From Streptomyces toyocaensis (GTDB lineage Bacteria > Actinomycetota > Actinomycetes > Streptomycetales > Streptomycetaceae), in NCBI RefSeq assembly GCF_000725125.1, contig NZ_JFCB01000016.1, positions 1 to 64,000 on the forward strand: a stretch of DNA of 64,000 nt, read 5' to 3'. Shown here piece after piece: positions 25,828 through 34,508 of the stretch. Made by a program: the position numbers and the translations under genes. Under the pieces are notes generated by a model. That model did not search any database. It was not told where the DNA came from and saw only the letters and a program-made list of their open reading frames with translations. Within the stretch, counting starts at the first letter, position 1, and every line of letters starts with the position of its first letter.

Positions 25828-27282
25828 ATGGGGATAGTCGCCGGGCTGGACAGTGCGCCCGATTTCACTCGCATCGTCGTCTGCGACACGGACACCGGGG
25901 CCGTGCTCAGGCAGGGGTATGCCCGGCATCCGGTGCAGGGCGCCGACGGCGGCGGCCGTCCCTCCGACGTCGACCCGCAGGCCTGGCTGCTGTCCCTGGG
26001 CGAGGCGGCGGGCGGCGGACTGCTGGAGGGCGTGCAGGCCATCGGCGTGTCGGCGCAGTCGAACGCGCTGGTGCCGCTGGACTCACAGGGCAACACCGTG
26101 CGGCCCGCGATGACCGGCGGTGACAAGCGGGCGCAGGTCGCGGCGGCCGATCTGGTCGACGCGCTCGGCGGGCGCGAGGCGTGGGCGCAGGCCGTGGGGT
26201 GTGTGCCGGGGGCCGCGCAGCCGGTGACCAAGCTGCGCTGGATGGCCCGTACCGAGCCGGAGAACGCGGCGCGCACCGCCGTACTGCTCCAGGCGCACGA
26301 CTGGCTGGTGTGGCAGTTGCTCGGCCGGCCGGTGCGCCGGACCACCGACCGGGGCGGCGCGTCCGGCACCGGTTACTGGGCGGCGGCCACGGGGGCTTAC
26401 CGGTCGGATCTGGTCGAGCTGGCGCTCGGCCACCAGGCGATGCTGCCCGAGGTGATCGGCCCGGCGGACGCGGCCGGTACGACGCCCGAGGGGCTGCTGA
26501 TCTCCGCCGGCACGGGCGAGACGATGGCGGCGGCGTTCGGGCTCGGGATCGGTCTCGGCGACGCGGTGGTGTCGCTGGGCGCGTCCGGGTCCGTGATGGC
26601 CGTGCACCCCGAGGCGCTCGTCGACCGGCACGGGATGATCACCTCCCTGGCGGACGCGACCGGCATGCACCTGCCCGTCGTCACCACCCTCAACGCCGTA
26701 CGGGCGCTGCGCGGAACCGCGGAGCTGCTCGGGCTGCCCGATCTGGAGAGCCTGTCCGAGCTGGCGATGAAGTCGACGCCGGGGGCGCACGGTCTGGTAC
26801 TGCTCCCCTATCTGGAGGGTGAGCGCACCCCCAACCTGCCGCACACCGCCGGAACGCTGGCGGGGCTGCGGCGCGAGTCGATGAGGGCGGAGCACCTGGC
26901 GCGGGCCGCGTTCGAGGGGATGCTGTGCGGGCTCGCGGACGCGCTGGACGTGCTGCGCGGCCGGGGCGTGGACGTGCGGCGGGTCTTCCTGCTGGGCCAG
27001 GCCGCGGAACTGCCCGCGGTGCAGGCGGCCGCGCCCTCGCTGTTCGGGGCGCAGGTGGTGGTGGTGCAGCCGGCGGACTACGCGGCGATCGGCGCGGCCC
27101 GGCAGGCGGCGTGGGCGCTCGGCGTGTCGCAGGGAACCCTCGATCCGCGGACCCCGCCCGTCTGGCAGGGCGCGGTGGCCCAGGTGCTGGATCCCGGCGA
27201 GGAGCTGGCGGTGGGCCAGGCGGTGCGCCAGCAGTTCGTCTCGGTGCGCGAGCAGACCCATCCGGGGGCGTTCCGCGCGTAG
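25828..27282 (+). CDS. FGGY-family carbohydrate kinase (xylulokinase-like)
   Basis: A 484-residue sugar kinase. The N-terminal phosphate loop reads AGLDSAPDFTRIVVCD, GVSAQSNALVPLD lies near residue 75, LISAGTGETMAAAFGLG near 231-247 contributes to the hinge, and the C-terminal LPYLEGERTPN is typical of xylulokinases. FGGY kinases phosphorylate pentoses and related polyols with ATP in the cytoplasm. No sugar transporter or isomerase is adjacent, so the substrate is undefined. The ATG at 25828 begins at the first conserved strand; an in-frame ATG at 25810 would add six residues. Neither has an evident ribosome-binding site. Confidence 0.82.
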   Translation: MGIVAGLDSAPDFTRIVVCDTDTGAVLRQGYARHPVQGADGGGRPSDVDPQAWLLSLGEAAGGGLLEGVQAIGVSAQSNALVPLDSQGNTVRPAMTGGDKRAQVAAADLVDALGGREAWAQAVGCVPGAAQPVTKLRWMARTEPENAARTAVLLQAHDWLVWQLLGRPVRRTTDRGGASGTGYWAAATGAYRSDLVELALGHQAMLPEVIGPADAAGTTPEGLLISAGTGETMAAAFGLGIGLGDAVVSLGASGSVMAVHPEALVDRHGMITSLADATGMHLPVVTTLNAVRALRGTAELLGLPDLESLSELAMKSTPGAHGLVLLPYLEGERTPNLPHTAGTLAGLRRESMRAEHLARAAFEGMLCGLADALDVLRGRGVDVRRVFLLGQAAELPAVQAAAPSLFGAQVVVVQPADYAAIGAARQAAWALGVSQGTLDPRTPPVWQGAVAQVLDPGEELAVGQAVRQQFVSVREQTHPGAFRA

Positions 27283-27385
27283 GGGGCCGGGCGGATTAAT
27301 TCGGTTGAGGTAACGCGGGTGGGGTGTCCGACGATGGGGGCCACGGGCAACCACCCGCCCGCGTCGACCCTCCGAGAGATTCAGC

Positions 27386-29119
27386 GTGCTCATACGACTC
27401 CTGCGGACCTTCCTCCGGCCCTACAAGAGATCCATCTCCCTCCTGGTGCTGCTGCAGTTCCTGCAGACCTGCGCCACCCTCTACCTGCCCACGCTCAACG
27501 CCGACATCATCGACAACGGCGTCGTCCGGGGTGACGCCGGTTACATCCTGGGCCACGGCGCCCTGATGATCGGCATCTCGCTGGCCCAGGTCGTGTGCAA
27601 CGTCGGTGCCGTGTTCCACGGCGCCCGGACGGCGGCGGCCCTGGGACGCGACGTGCGGGCCGCCGTGTTCGACCGCGTCCAGTCGTTCTCCGCGCGTGAG
27701 GTGGGGCACTTCGGCGCGCCCTCGCTGATCACCCGGACGACGAACGACGTCCAGCAGGTGCAGATGCTCGCCCTGATGACGTTCACCCTGATGGTGTCGG
27801 CGCCGATCATGTGTGTGGGCGGCATCGTGATGGCGCTCGGTCTCGACGTCCCGCTGTCCGGGGTGCTGGTCGGGGTGGTGCCGGTGCTGGGGATCTGCGT
27901 GACGCTGATCGTGCGCCGGCTGCGTCCGCTGTTCCGGGCCATGCAGGTACGGCTCGACACGGTGAACCGGGTGCTGCGCGAGCAGATCACCGGCAACCGG
28001 GTGATCCGCGCCTTCGTGCGGGACACGTACGAGCAGGAGCGGTTCCGGAGGTCGAACACGGATCTGACCGACGTGTCACTGCGCGCGGGCAATCTGCTCG
28101 CGCTGATGTTCCCGGTGGTCATGACGGTGGTGAACCTGTCGTCGATCGCCGTGGTGTGGTTCGGCGCGCACCGCATCGACAGCGGCGGGATGCAGATCGG
28201 TGATCTGACGGCGTTCCTCGCCTATCTGATGCAGATCGTCATGTCCGTGATGATGGCCACCTTCATGTTCATGCAGGTGCCGCGCGCCGAGGTGTGCGCC
28301 GAGCGCGTCCACGAGGTGCTGGACACCTCCTCGAGCGTGGTGCCGCCCGCCGCGCCCGTCACCGCACTGCGCCGGCACGGGCATCTGGAGATGCGGGGCG
28401 CGGGCTTCCGCTACCCGGGCGCCGAGGAGCCGGTGCTGAAGGGGGTCGACCTGGTGGCCCGGCCCGGTGAGGTCACCGCCGTGATCGGCTCGACCGGCAG
28501 CGGCAAGTCCACGCTGCTCGGGCTGGTCCCGCGGCTGTTCGACGTCACCGAGGGCGACGTGCTGGTCGACGGGGTGCCGGTGGCGGACATCGAACCGCGG
28601 CTGCTCGCGAGGACGGTCGGCCTGGTGCCGCAGAAGCCGTACCTGTTCGCGGGCACGGTGGCCACCAACCTGCGCTACGGCAATCCGGACGCCACCGACG
28701 AGGAGTTGTGGCACGCGCTGGAGGTGGCGCAGGGCAAGGACTTCGTGGAGCGGCTGGAGGGCGGCCTCGACGCGCCCGTCGCGCAGGGCGGGACGAACGT
28801 CTCCGGCGGTCAGCGCCAGCGTCTCGCCATCGCCCGGACGCTGGTGCAGCGGCCGGAGATCTACCTCTTCGACGACTCCTTCTCCGCGCTCGACTACGCC
28901 ACCGACGCGGCCCTGCGGGCGGCTCTCGCGCGGGAGACGGCCGCGGCGACCGTGGTGATCGTCGCCCAGCGAGTGGCGACCATCCGGGACGCCGACCGGA
29001 TCGTGGTCCTGGACGGGGGCCGGGTCGTCGGCACCGGCCGGCACCACGAGCTGATGGCGGACAACGAGACCTACCGGGAGATCGTTCTCTCCCAGCTGAC
29101 GGAAGCGGAGGCTGCCTGA
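27386..29119 (+). CDS. ABC exporter half-transporter, degenerate-site subunit
   Basis: A 577-residue type IV ABC exporter: six membrane helices (about 1-310) and a nucleotide-binding domain with Walker A GSTGSGKST (about 370), Q loop LVPQKPYLF, signature VSGGQRQRLA and Walker B IYLFDDSFSALD. The catalytic Glu after Walker B is Asp (DD), so its own ATP site is expected to be weak, as in BmrC/LmrC-type heterodimers. The GTG start overlaps no other gene; the stop overlaps the next start by one base (TGATG), so it pairs with the following subunit. It would export drugs or lipids across the plasma membrane. Confidence 0.9.
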   Translation: MLIRLLRTFLRPYKRSISLLVLLQFLQTCATLYLPTLNADIIDNGVVRGDAGYILGHGALMIGISLAQVVCNVGAVFHGARTAAALGRDVRAAVFDRVQSFSAREVGHFGAPSLITRTTNDVQQVQMLALMTFTLMVSAPIMCVGGIVMALGLDVPLSGVLVGVVPVLGICVTLIVRRLRPLFRAMQVRLDTVNRVLREQITGNRVIRAFVRDTYEQERFRRSNTDLTDVSLRAGNLLALMFPVVMTVVNLSSIAVVWFGAHRIDSGGMQIGDLTAFLAYLMQIVMSVMMATFMFMQVPRAEVCAERVHEVLDTSSSVVPPAAPVTALRRHGHLEMRGAGFRYPGAEEPVLKGVDLVARPGEVTAVIGSTGSGKSTLLGLVPRLFDVTEGDVLVDGVPVADIEPRLLARTVGLVPQKPYLFAGTVATNLRYGNPDATDEELWHALEVAQGKDFVERLEGGLDAPVAQGGTNVSGGQRQRLAIARTLVQRPEIYLFDDSFSALDYATDAALRAALARETAAATVVIVAQRVATIRDADRIVVLDGGRVVGTGRHHELMADNETYREIVLSQLTEAEAA

Positions 29120-31047
29120 TGGCGGGGCCCGGAGGACGGATGATGGCCGGGGGCGGCCCCGACCAGCGGTCGATCGACTTCAGGGGGTCGAGCAGACGGC
29201 TGATCGGCCACTTCCGGCCGGAACGCCTGACGATCCTCGGGCTGCTGGCCTGTCTCGTGCTGAGCGTGGGCCTCAGCGTGATCGGGCCGAAGATCCTCGG
29301 CCATGCGACCGACCTGGTCTTCGCCGGGATCGTCGGACGGGGGATGCCGGAGGGAGCCACCAAGGAGCAGGCGCTCGACGCGATGCGGGAGCGCGGCGAG
29401 GGCGACGTCGCCGACATGCTCCGCAGCACCGACTTCACCCCCGGGGAGGGCATCGACTTCACCGCGGTGGGGAACGTCCTGCTGTTCGCGCTGGCGGTGT
29501 TCGTGGGTGCCGGTCTGCTGATGGCGGTGGCGACGCGGCTGGTGAACCGGGCCGTGAACCGCACCGTGTTCCGGATGCGCGAGGACGTGCAGACGAAGCT
29601 GTCGCGGCTGCCGCTGTCGTACTTCGACAAGCGGCAGCGCGGTGAGGTGCTGAGCCGCGCCACCAACGACATCGACAACATCGGGCAGACGCTCCAGCAG
29701 TCGATGGGCCAGCTGATCAACTCGCTGCTCACCGTCATCGGTGTGCTCGCGATGATGTTCTACGTCTCCTGGGTCCTGGCCCTGGTCGCGCTGGTGACGG
29801 TGCCGCTGTCGTTCGTCGTCGCCACCCGCGTGGGCAAGCGGTCGCAGCCGCACTTCGTGGCGCAGTGGCGGACGACGGGCAGACTCAACGCCCACATCGA
29901 GGAGATGTACACCGGGCACACCCTGGTGAAGGTGTTCGGGCGGCAGGAGGAGTCGGCGAAGCGGTTCGCCGAGGAGAACGAGGCGCTGTACGAGGCCGGG
30001 TTCAGGGCGCAGTTCAACAGCGGCGTCATGCAGCCGCTGATGTTCTTCGTGTCGAACATCAACTACGTGCTGGTGGCGGTCGTCGGCGGTCTGCGGGTCG
30101 CCTCGGGCTCGCTGTCCATCGGCGACGTGCAGGCGTTCATCCAGTACTCGCGGCAGTTCTCCATGCCGCTGACGCAGCTCGCCTCGATGGCGAACCTGGT
30201 GCAGTCGGGCGTCGCCTCGGCCGAGCGGGTCTTCGAACTGCTGGACGCCGACGAGCAACAGGCCGACGCGTCGCCGGCCGAGAAGCCGGCCGAGCCGCGC
30301 GGGCGGGTGGCGCTGGAGCACGTGTCGTTCCGGTACGACCCCGACAAGCCGCTGATCGAGGACCTGTCGCTGACGGTGGAGCCGGGCCACACGGTGGCGA
30401 TCGTCGGGCCGACGGGTGCCGGCAAGACGACGCTCGTGAACCTGCTGATGCGGTTCTACGAGGTCTCCGGCGGGCGCATCACCCTCGACGGGGTCGACAT
30501 CGCGCGGATGTCCCGGGACGACCTGCGCGCCGGGATCGGCATGGTGCTGCAGGACACCTGGCTGTTCGGCGGGACGATCGCGGAGAACATCGCCTACGGC
30601 GCGGCGCGCGAGGTCACCCGGGAGGAGATCGAGGAGGCGGCGCGGGCCGCGCACGCGGACCGGTTCGTCCGGACACTGCCCGACGGGTACGACACGGTGA
30701 TCGACGACGAGGGGTCGGGAGTCAGCGCGGGTGAGAAGCAGCTGATCACGATCGCGCGGGCGTTCCTGTCCGATCCGGTGATCCTGGTGCTGGACGAGGC
30801 GACGAGTTCCGTGGACACGCGGACGGAGGTGCTGATCCAGAAGGCGATGGCCCAATTGGCGCACGGGCGGACGTCGTTCGTGATCGCGCACCGGCTGTCG
30901 ACGATCCGGGACGCGGACACCATCCTGGTGATGGAGAACGGCTCGATCGTCGAGCAGGGCGCGCACGAGGAGCTGCTGGCGGCGGACGGCGCGTACGCCC
31001 GCCTGTACCAGGCACAGTTCGCCCAGGCGGTGGCGGAGGTGGACTAG
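29119..31047 (+). CDS. ABC exporter half-transporter, catalytically complete subunit
   Basis: A 642-residue partner subunit. Between the first two membrane helices lies an external loop of about 55 residues (around 75-130, Asp/Glu-rich), as found in one partner of several heterodimeric exporters. The nucleotide-binding domain has Walker A GPTGAGKTT, signature SGVSAGEKQL (Ala and Glu instead of Gly and Gln) and a complete Walker B VLDEATSSVD. With the preceding gene it forms one normal and one degenerate ATP site. The ATG overlaps the upstream stop by one base. A strong hairpin follows at 31057. Confidence 0.9.
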   Translation: MAGPGGRMMAGGGPDQRSIDFRGSSRRLIGHFRPERLTILGLLACLVLSVGLSVIGPKILGHATDLVFAGIVGRGMPEGATKEQALDAMRERGEGDVADMLRSTDFTPGEGIDFTAVGNVLLFALAVFVGAGLLMAVATRLVNRAVNRTVFRMREDVQTKLSRLPLSYFDKRQRGEVLSRATNDIDNIGQTLQQSMGQLINSLLTVIGVLAMMFYVSWVLALVALVTVPLSFVVATRVGKRSQPHFVAQWRTTGRLNAHIEEMYTGHTLVKVFGRQEESAKRFAEENEALYEAGFRAQFNSGVMQPLMFFVSNINYVLVAVVGGLRVASGSLSIGDVQAFIQYSRQFSMPLTQLASMANLVQSGVASAERVFELLDADEQQADASPAEKPAEPRGRVALEHVSFRYDPDKPLIEDLSLTVEPGHTVAIVGPTGAGKTTLVNLLMRFYEVSGGRITLDGVDIARMSRDDLRAGIGMVLQDTWLFGGTIAENIAYGAAREVTREEIEEAARAAHADRFVRTLPDGYDTVIDDEGSGVSAGEKQLITIARAFLSDPVILVLDEATSSVDTRTEVLIQKAMAQLAHGRTSFVIAHRLSTIRDADTILVMENGSIVEQGAHEELLAADGAYARLYQAQFAQAVAEVD

Positions 31048-31056
31048 TTCTTCGTT

Positions 31057-31101
31057 CTCGGGCGCCGGAAGGGCTGGGACTCGGCCCTTCCGGCGCCCGA
31101 G
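31057..31101. terminator. Perfect 18-bp hairpin between convergent genes
   Basis: CTCGGGCGCCGGAAGGGC (31057-31074) pairs without mismatch to 31084-31101 around a nine-base loop. It lies ten bases after the exporter stop and 13 bases from the hrdA stop, so it can end transcription from both sides. T residues (TTCTTCG) flank it toward the exporter. Confidence 0.85.
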
Positions 31102-31113
31102 GAGCCGCGCGGG

Positions 31114-32424
31114 TCAGTCCAGGTAGCCGCGGAGCTGGTCGGCGAAGGCGTGGTCGCGGAGCTTGTGGAGGGTCTTGGACTCGATCTGGCGGATGCGTTC
31201 CCGCGTCACGCCGAAGATGCGGCCTATCTCCTCCAACGTGCGCGGACGGCCGTCCACCAGCCCGTAGCGGAGCTGCACGACCTTCCGCTCCCGCTCCCCC
31301 AGCGTCGACAGCACGGCCTCCAGGTGCTCCCGCAGCAGCAGGAACGCCGCCGACTCGACCGGGCTGGCGGCGTCACCGTCCTCGATGAGGTCACCGAGCG
31401 CCACGTCGTCCTCCTCGCCGACGGGCGCGTGCAGCGAGACCGGCTCCTGCGCGAGCCGCAGCACCTCGCCGATCCGCTCGGGCGGCAGATCGAGCTGAAC
31501 GGCCACCTCCTGCGCGGTCGGCTCGTAGCCGCGCTCCTGGAGCATGCGCCGCTGGACGCGGACGACCCGGTTGATGAGCTCGACGACGTGCACGGGCACG
31601 CGGATGGTGCGGGCCTGGTCGGCCAGCGCCCGGGACATGGCCTGGCGGATCCACCACGTGGCGTACGTGGAGAACTTGTACCCCCGGGCGTAGTCGAACT
31701 TCTCCACCGCCCGGATCAGGCCGAGGTTGCCCTCCTGGACCAGGTCGAGCATGGTCAGGCCCCGGCCCACGTACCGCTTGGCGACGGACACGACGAGCCG
31801 CAGGTTCGCCTCGATCAGCCGCCTTTTGGCCATGCGGCCCATGACGACGAGCCGGTCGAGGTCCAGCGCGAGACTGCTGTCCAGGTCGGGGGTGCGGCGC
31901 AGCTTCTCCTCGGCGAACAGGCCCGCCTCGACGCGGCGGGCGAGTTCGACCTCCTCGGCGGCGGTCAGCAGCGGGACGCGGCCGATCTCGCGGAGGTACT
32001 GGCGGAACAGGTCCGAGGACGGGCCGCCGGTCTCGGTTCGGACGGGCGCGGGCGGCTCGGCGGGGTCCGCGTGCTCGACGGGTCCGGCCGGATCGGCGGG
32101 TTCGGCGGGCTCCCGGGCCCCGGCCGGGGGGCCGGCGGGCTCCGGTGCCGTCTCGGGGTGGCGCGCGGCGCGGCCCTGCGCGGGCATGGCGACGAGGACG
32201 TCCGCGCCGGGCTGGATGAGGGTCCGGGTCTGCACGGGGGCGACCTCCAGGATGATCGCTGCCAGGGGGGACGGCAGCGGTACTTCGGGGGCGGAGTCGG
32301 CGGCCTCGCCGCTGTCCGTCCCGTACGCGACGAGCGGAACCGCGGATGTCCGGGACCCGTCGGTGACGGATCGGCCGCGCTCCGAGGACTCAGGCACCGC
32401 ACCCCAGTGTGGGGTACGACACAT
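31114..32424 (-). CDS. hrdA: RNA polymerase principal-type sigma factor HrdA
   Basis: A sigma-70 family protein with an Ala/Pro-rich N-terminal extension (about 90 residues) and then region 1.2 (FRQYLREIGRVPLL), region 2 (LRLVVSVAKRYVGRGLTMLDLVQEGNLGLIRAVEKFDY, in part) and region 4 ending EIGRIFGVTRERIRQIE. Regions 2.4 and 4.2 agree with the HrdB-type promoter class. It lacks the long N-terminal domain of HrdB, and its place next to dnaG matches remembered hrdA. The start is uncertain: ATG 32424 follows GTGGGGACG; GTG 32433 and GTG 32397 are alternatives. A 15-base palindrome lies between the last two. Confidence 0.87.
   Translation of the reverse strand: MCRTPHWGAVPESSERGRSVTDGSRTSAVPLVAYGTDSGEAADSAPEVPLPSPLAAIILEVAPVQTRTLIQPGADVLVAMPAQGRAARHPETAPEPAGPPAGAREPAEPADPAGPVEHADPAEPPAPVRTETGGPSSDLFRQYLREIGRVPLLTAAEEVELARRVEAGLFAEEKLRRTPDLDSSLALDLDRLVVMGRMAKRRLIEANLRLVVSVAKRYVGRGLTMLDLVQEGNLGLIRAVEKFDYARGYKFSTYATWWIRQAMSRALADQARTIRVPVHVVELINRVVRVQRRMLQERGYEPTAQEVAVQLDLPPERIGEVLRLAQEPVSLHAPVGEEDDVALGDLIEDGDAASPVESAAFLLLREHLEAVLSTLGERERKVVQLRYGLVDGRPRTLEEIGRIFGVTRERIRQIESKTLHKLRDHAFADQLRGYLD
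32401..32415. promoter_or_regulatory. Perfect inverted repeat at the hrdA start
   Basis: ACCCCA-GTG-TGGGGT. If hrdA starts at 32397 it would sit in the ribosome-binding region and could be an operator or a translation-blocking hairpin; if hrdA starts at 32424 it is within the coding sequence. Confidence 0.35.
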
Positions 32425-32513
32425 CGTCCCCACGAGGGGCGTGCGGTGACTTTTTGCGTCCGGTGCGTGACCGCGCGCTCACCCGGGCCGGCGCGTACCC
32501 GTGCGGACCGGCG

Positions 32514-34442
32514 TCACAGCGCCGCCGCGCCGTGCTCGCGCAGGGCCTGGTCGTACTGCTGGAGGACCCACAGTTCGTTCTGCACGGCGGCCAGTTCGGC
32601 CGGGTCGCCGTGGGCGCCGAGGCGGGTGAGGCGGCTGGTGATGTCGCGGATGCGGCGCTCCACGGCGCGGCGGCGGACGGTGACCAGCTGGGCGCCCGCG
32701 TAGGTCTCGTCGACCTCCTTGACGCCCCGGTGCAGCATGATCGCCTCGACGGCCAGCTCGGTGACCATGGCGCGGACGGTGTCGTCGGGGGCTGCGTCGC
32801 GCACCCGGATCAGGTACGCCTGCGGGTCCTGGATGCCGTACTCCGCGCCGCCCGCGTCCTGGATCGCCTGGCGTACGGCCGCGTAGGGCGGGGCGGTGAA
32901 CTCGTCGATGCCGTACGCGTCGAAGGCCGGGGAGACCAGTTCCGGGCGCTGGAGGGCGAGTTTGAGCAATTCGCGTTCGGTGGCGAAGACCGGGTTGCGG
33001 AGGTTGAGGGCGGGGCCGCGCGGGGACTGCCGGGCGGGGGCCCCGGCGTACTGCTGGGAGGCGCCGCGGTGCTCCCGGCGGTCGGGGGCCGGGCCCTTGC
33101 CGCCGCGGTCGCGGGCCCAGCGGGCGAGCTGGGCGACCCGCTTGACGACGAACTGGGTGTCGAGGATGCCGAGCATGCCCGCGAGCTGGACGGCGACCTC
33201 GTGCTGGGCACCGCTGTTCTTGATGCGGGCGACGATCGGGGCCGCTTCGTCGAGGGCGCCGGCGCGGCCGGCCGGGGTGTCCAGGTCGTAGCGGCGGACG
33301 ACCTCGCGCAGGGCGAACTCGAAGAGCGGGGTGCGGGGTTCGACGAGGTCGGCGACGGCCTCGTCGCCCTTGGCGAGGCGCAGGTCGCAGGGGTCCATGC
33401 CGTCGGGGGCGATGGCGATGTACGTCTCGGCGGCGAACTTCTGGTCGTCCTCGAAGGCGCGCAGGGCCGCCTTCTGGCCGGCCGCGTCCCCGTCGAAGGT
33501 GAAGATCACGCGTGCGCTGCCGTTGTCCATCAGCAGCCGGCGGAGGATCTTGATGTGGTCGCCGCCGAAGGCGGTGCCGCAGGTGGCGATGGCGGTCGTG
33601 ACGCCCGCGAGGTGGCAGGCCATGACGTCGGTGTAGCCCTCGACGACGACCGCGCGGGAGGACTTCGCGATGTCCTTCTTCGCCAGGTCGATGCCGTAGA
33701 GCACCTGGGACTTCTTGTAGATCGCGGTCTCGGGGGTGTTCAGGTACTTCGGGCCGTTGTCCGCCTCGTAGAGCTTGCGGGCGCCGAAGCCGACGACGTC
33801 CCCGCCGATGTCACGGATCGGCCACATCAGCCGGCCGCGGAAGCGGTCGATGGGGCCACGGCGGCCCTCCTGGGAGAGACCGGAGAGGATCAGCTCCTTG
33901 TCGCTGAAGCCCTTGCCGCGCAGGAAGCGGGTGAGGTGGTCCCAGCCCTGGGGGCTGTAGCCGACGCCGAAGTGGAGGGCGGCGGCCTGGTCGAACCCGC
34001 GGTCGGCGAGGAAGACCCGGCCGGTCTCGGCCTCGGGGGACGTCGCGAGCTGTTCCGCGTACCACTCGGCGGCGGTCCTGTGGGCCTCGACCAGGCGGAT
34101 GCGCTCGCCGCGCTGGTGGGTGGGGTTGTACCCGCCCTCCTCGTAGCGCAGGGTGATGCCGGCCTGTCCGGCGAGGCGCTCGACCGCCTCCGAGAAGGAG
34201 AGGTGGTCGATCTTCATCACGAACGTGATGGTGTCGCCGCCCTCCTGGCAGCCGAAGCAGTGGAAGAGTCCCTTGCTCGGGCTGACCTGGAAGGACGGCG
34301 ACTTCTCGTCGTGGAAGGGGCACAGGCCCTTGAGGTTCCCGCCGCCCGCGTTGCGCAGCTGGAGGTACTCGGACACCACGGCGTCGATCGGGACCGCGTC
34401 CCGAACCGCCTTCACGTCCTCGTCATTGATCCGCCCAGCCAC
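32514..34442 (-). CDS. dnaG: DNA primase
   Basis: A 642-residue primase that makes RNA primers at the replication fork. The N-terminal zinc-binding domain has CPFHDEKSPSF and FHCFGCQEGG (about residues 41-67). The RNA polymerase/Toprim core has VVVEGYTDVMACH (catalytic Glu) and FTFDGDAAG (metal-binding Asp pair). The C-terminal third, after a linker rich in Arg, Gly and Pro (about 425-465), is the helicase-binding domain. GTG start. It lies 90 bases upstream of hrdA on the same strand, the dnaG-sigma order of the macromolecular synthesis operon. Confidence 0.97.
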   Translation of the reverse strand: MAGRINDEDVKAVRDAVPIDAVVSEYLQLRNAGGGNLKGLCPFHDEKSPSFQVSPSKGLFHCFGCQEGGDTITFVMKIDHLSFSEAVERLAGQAGITLRYEEGGYNPTHQRGERIRLVEAHRTAAEWYAEQLATSPEAETGRVFLADRGFDQAAALHFGVGYSPQGWDHLTRFLRGKGFSDKELILSGLSQEGRRGPIDRFRGRLMWPIRDIGGDVVGFGARKLYEADNGPKYLNTPETAIYKKSQVLYGIDLAKKDIAKSSRAVVVEGYTDVMACHLAGVTTAIATCGTAFGGDHIKILRRLLMDNGSARVIFTFDGDAAGQKAALRAFEDDQKFAAETYIAIAPDGMDPCDLRLAKGDEAVADLVEPRTPLFEFALREVVRRYDLDTPAGRAGALDEAAPIVARIKNSGAQHEVAVQLAGMLGILDTQFVVKRVAQLARWARDRGGKGPAPDRREHRGASQQYAGAPARQSPRGPALNLRNPVFATERELLKLALQRPELVSPAFDAYGIDEFTAPPYAAVRQAIQDAGGAEYGIQDPQAYLIRVRDAAPDDTVRAMVTELAVEAIMLHRGVKEVDETYAGAQLVTVRRRAVERRIRDITSRLTRLGAHGDPAELAAVQNELWVLQQYDQALREHGAAAL

Positions 34443-34508
34443 GCGTGAATTCTACGGGGGCGCTGTGACATCTCCGGCGGGTGCGCGCCCCGCGAGGGGC
34501 GTCATGAC

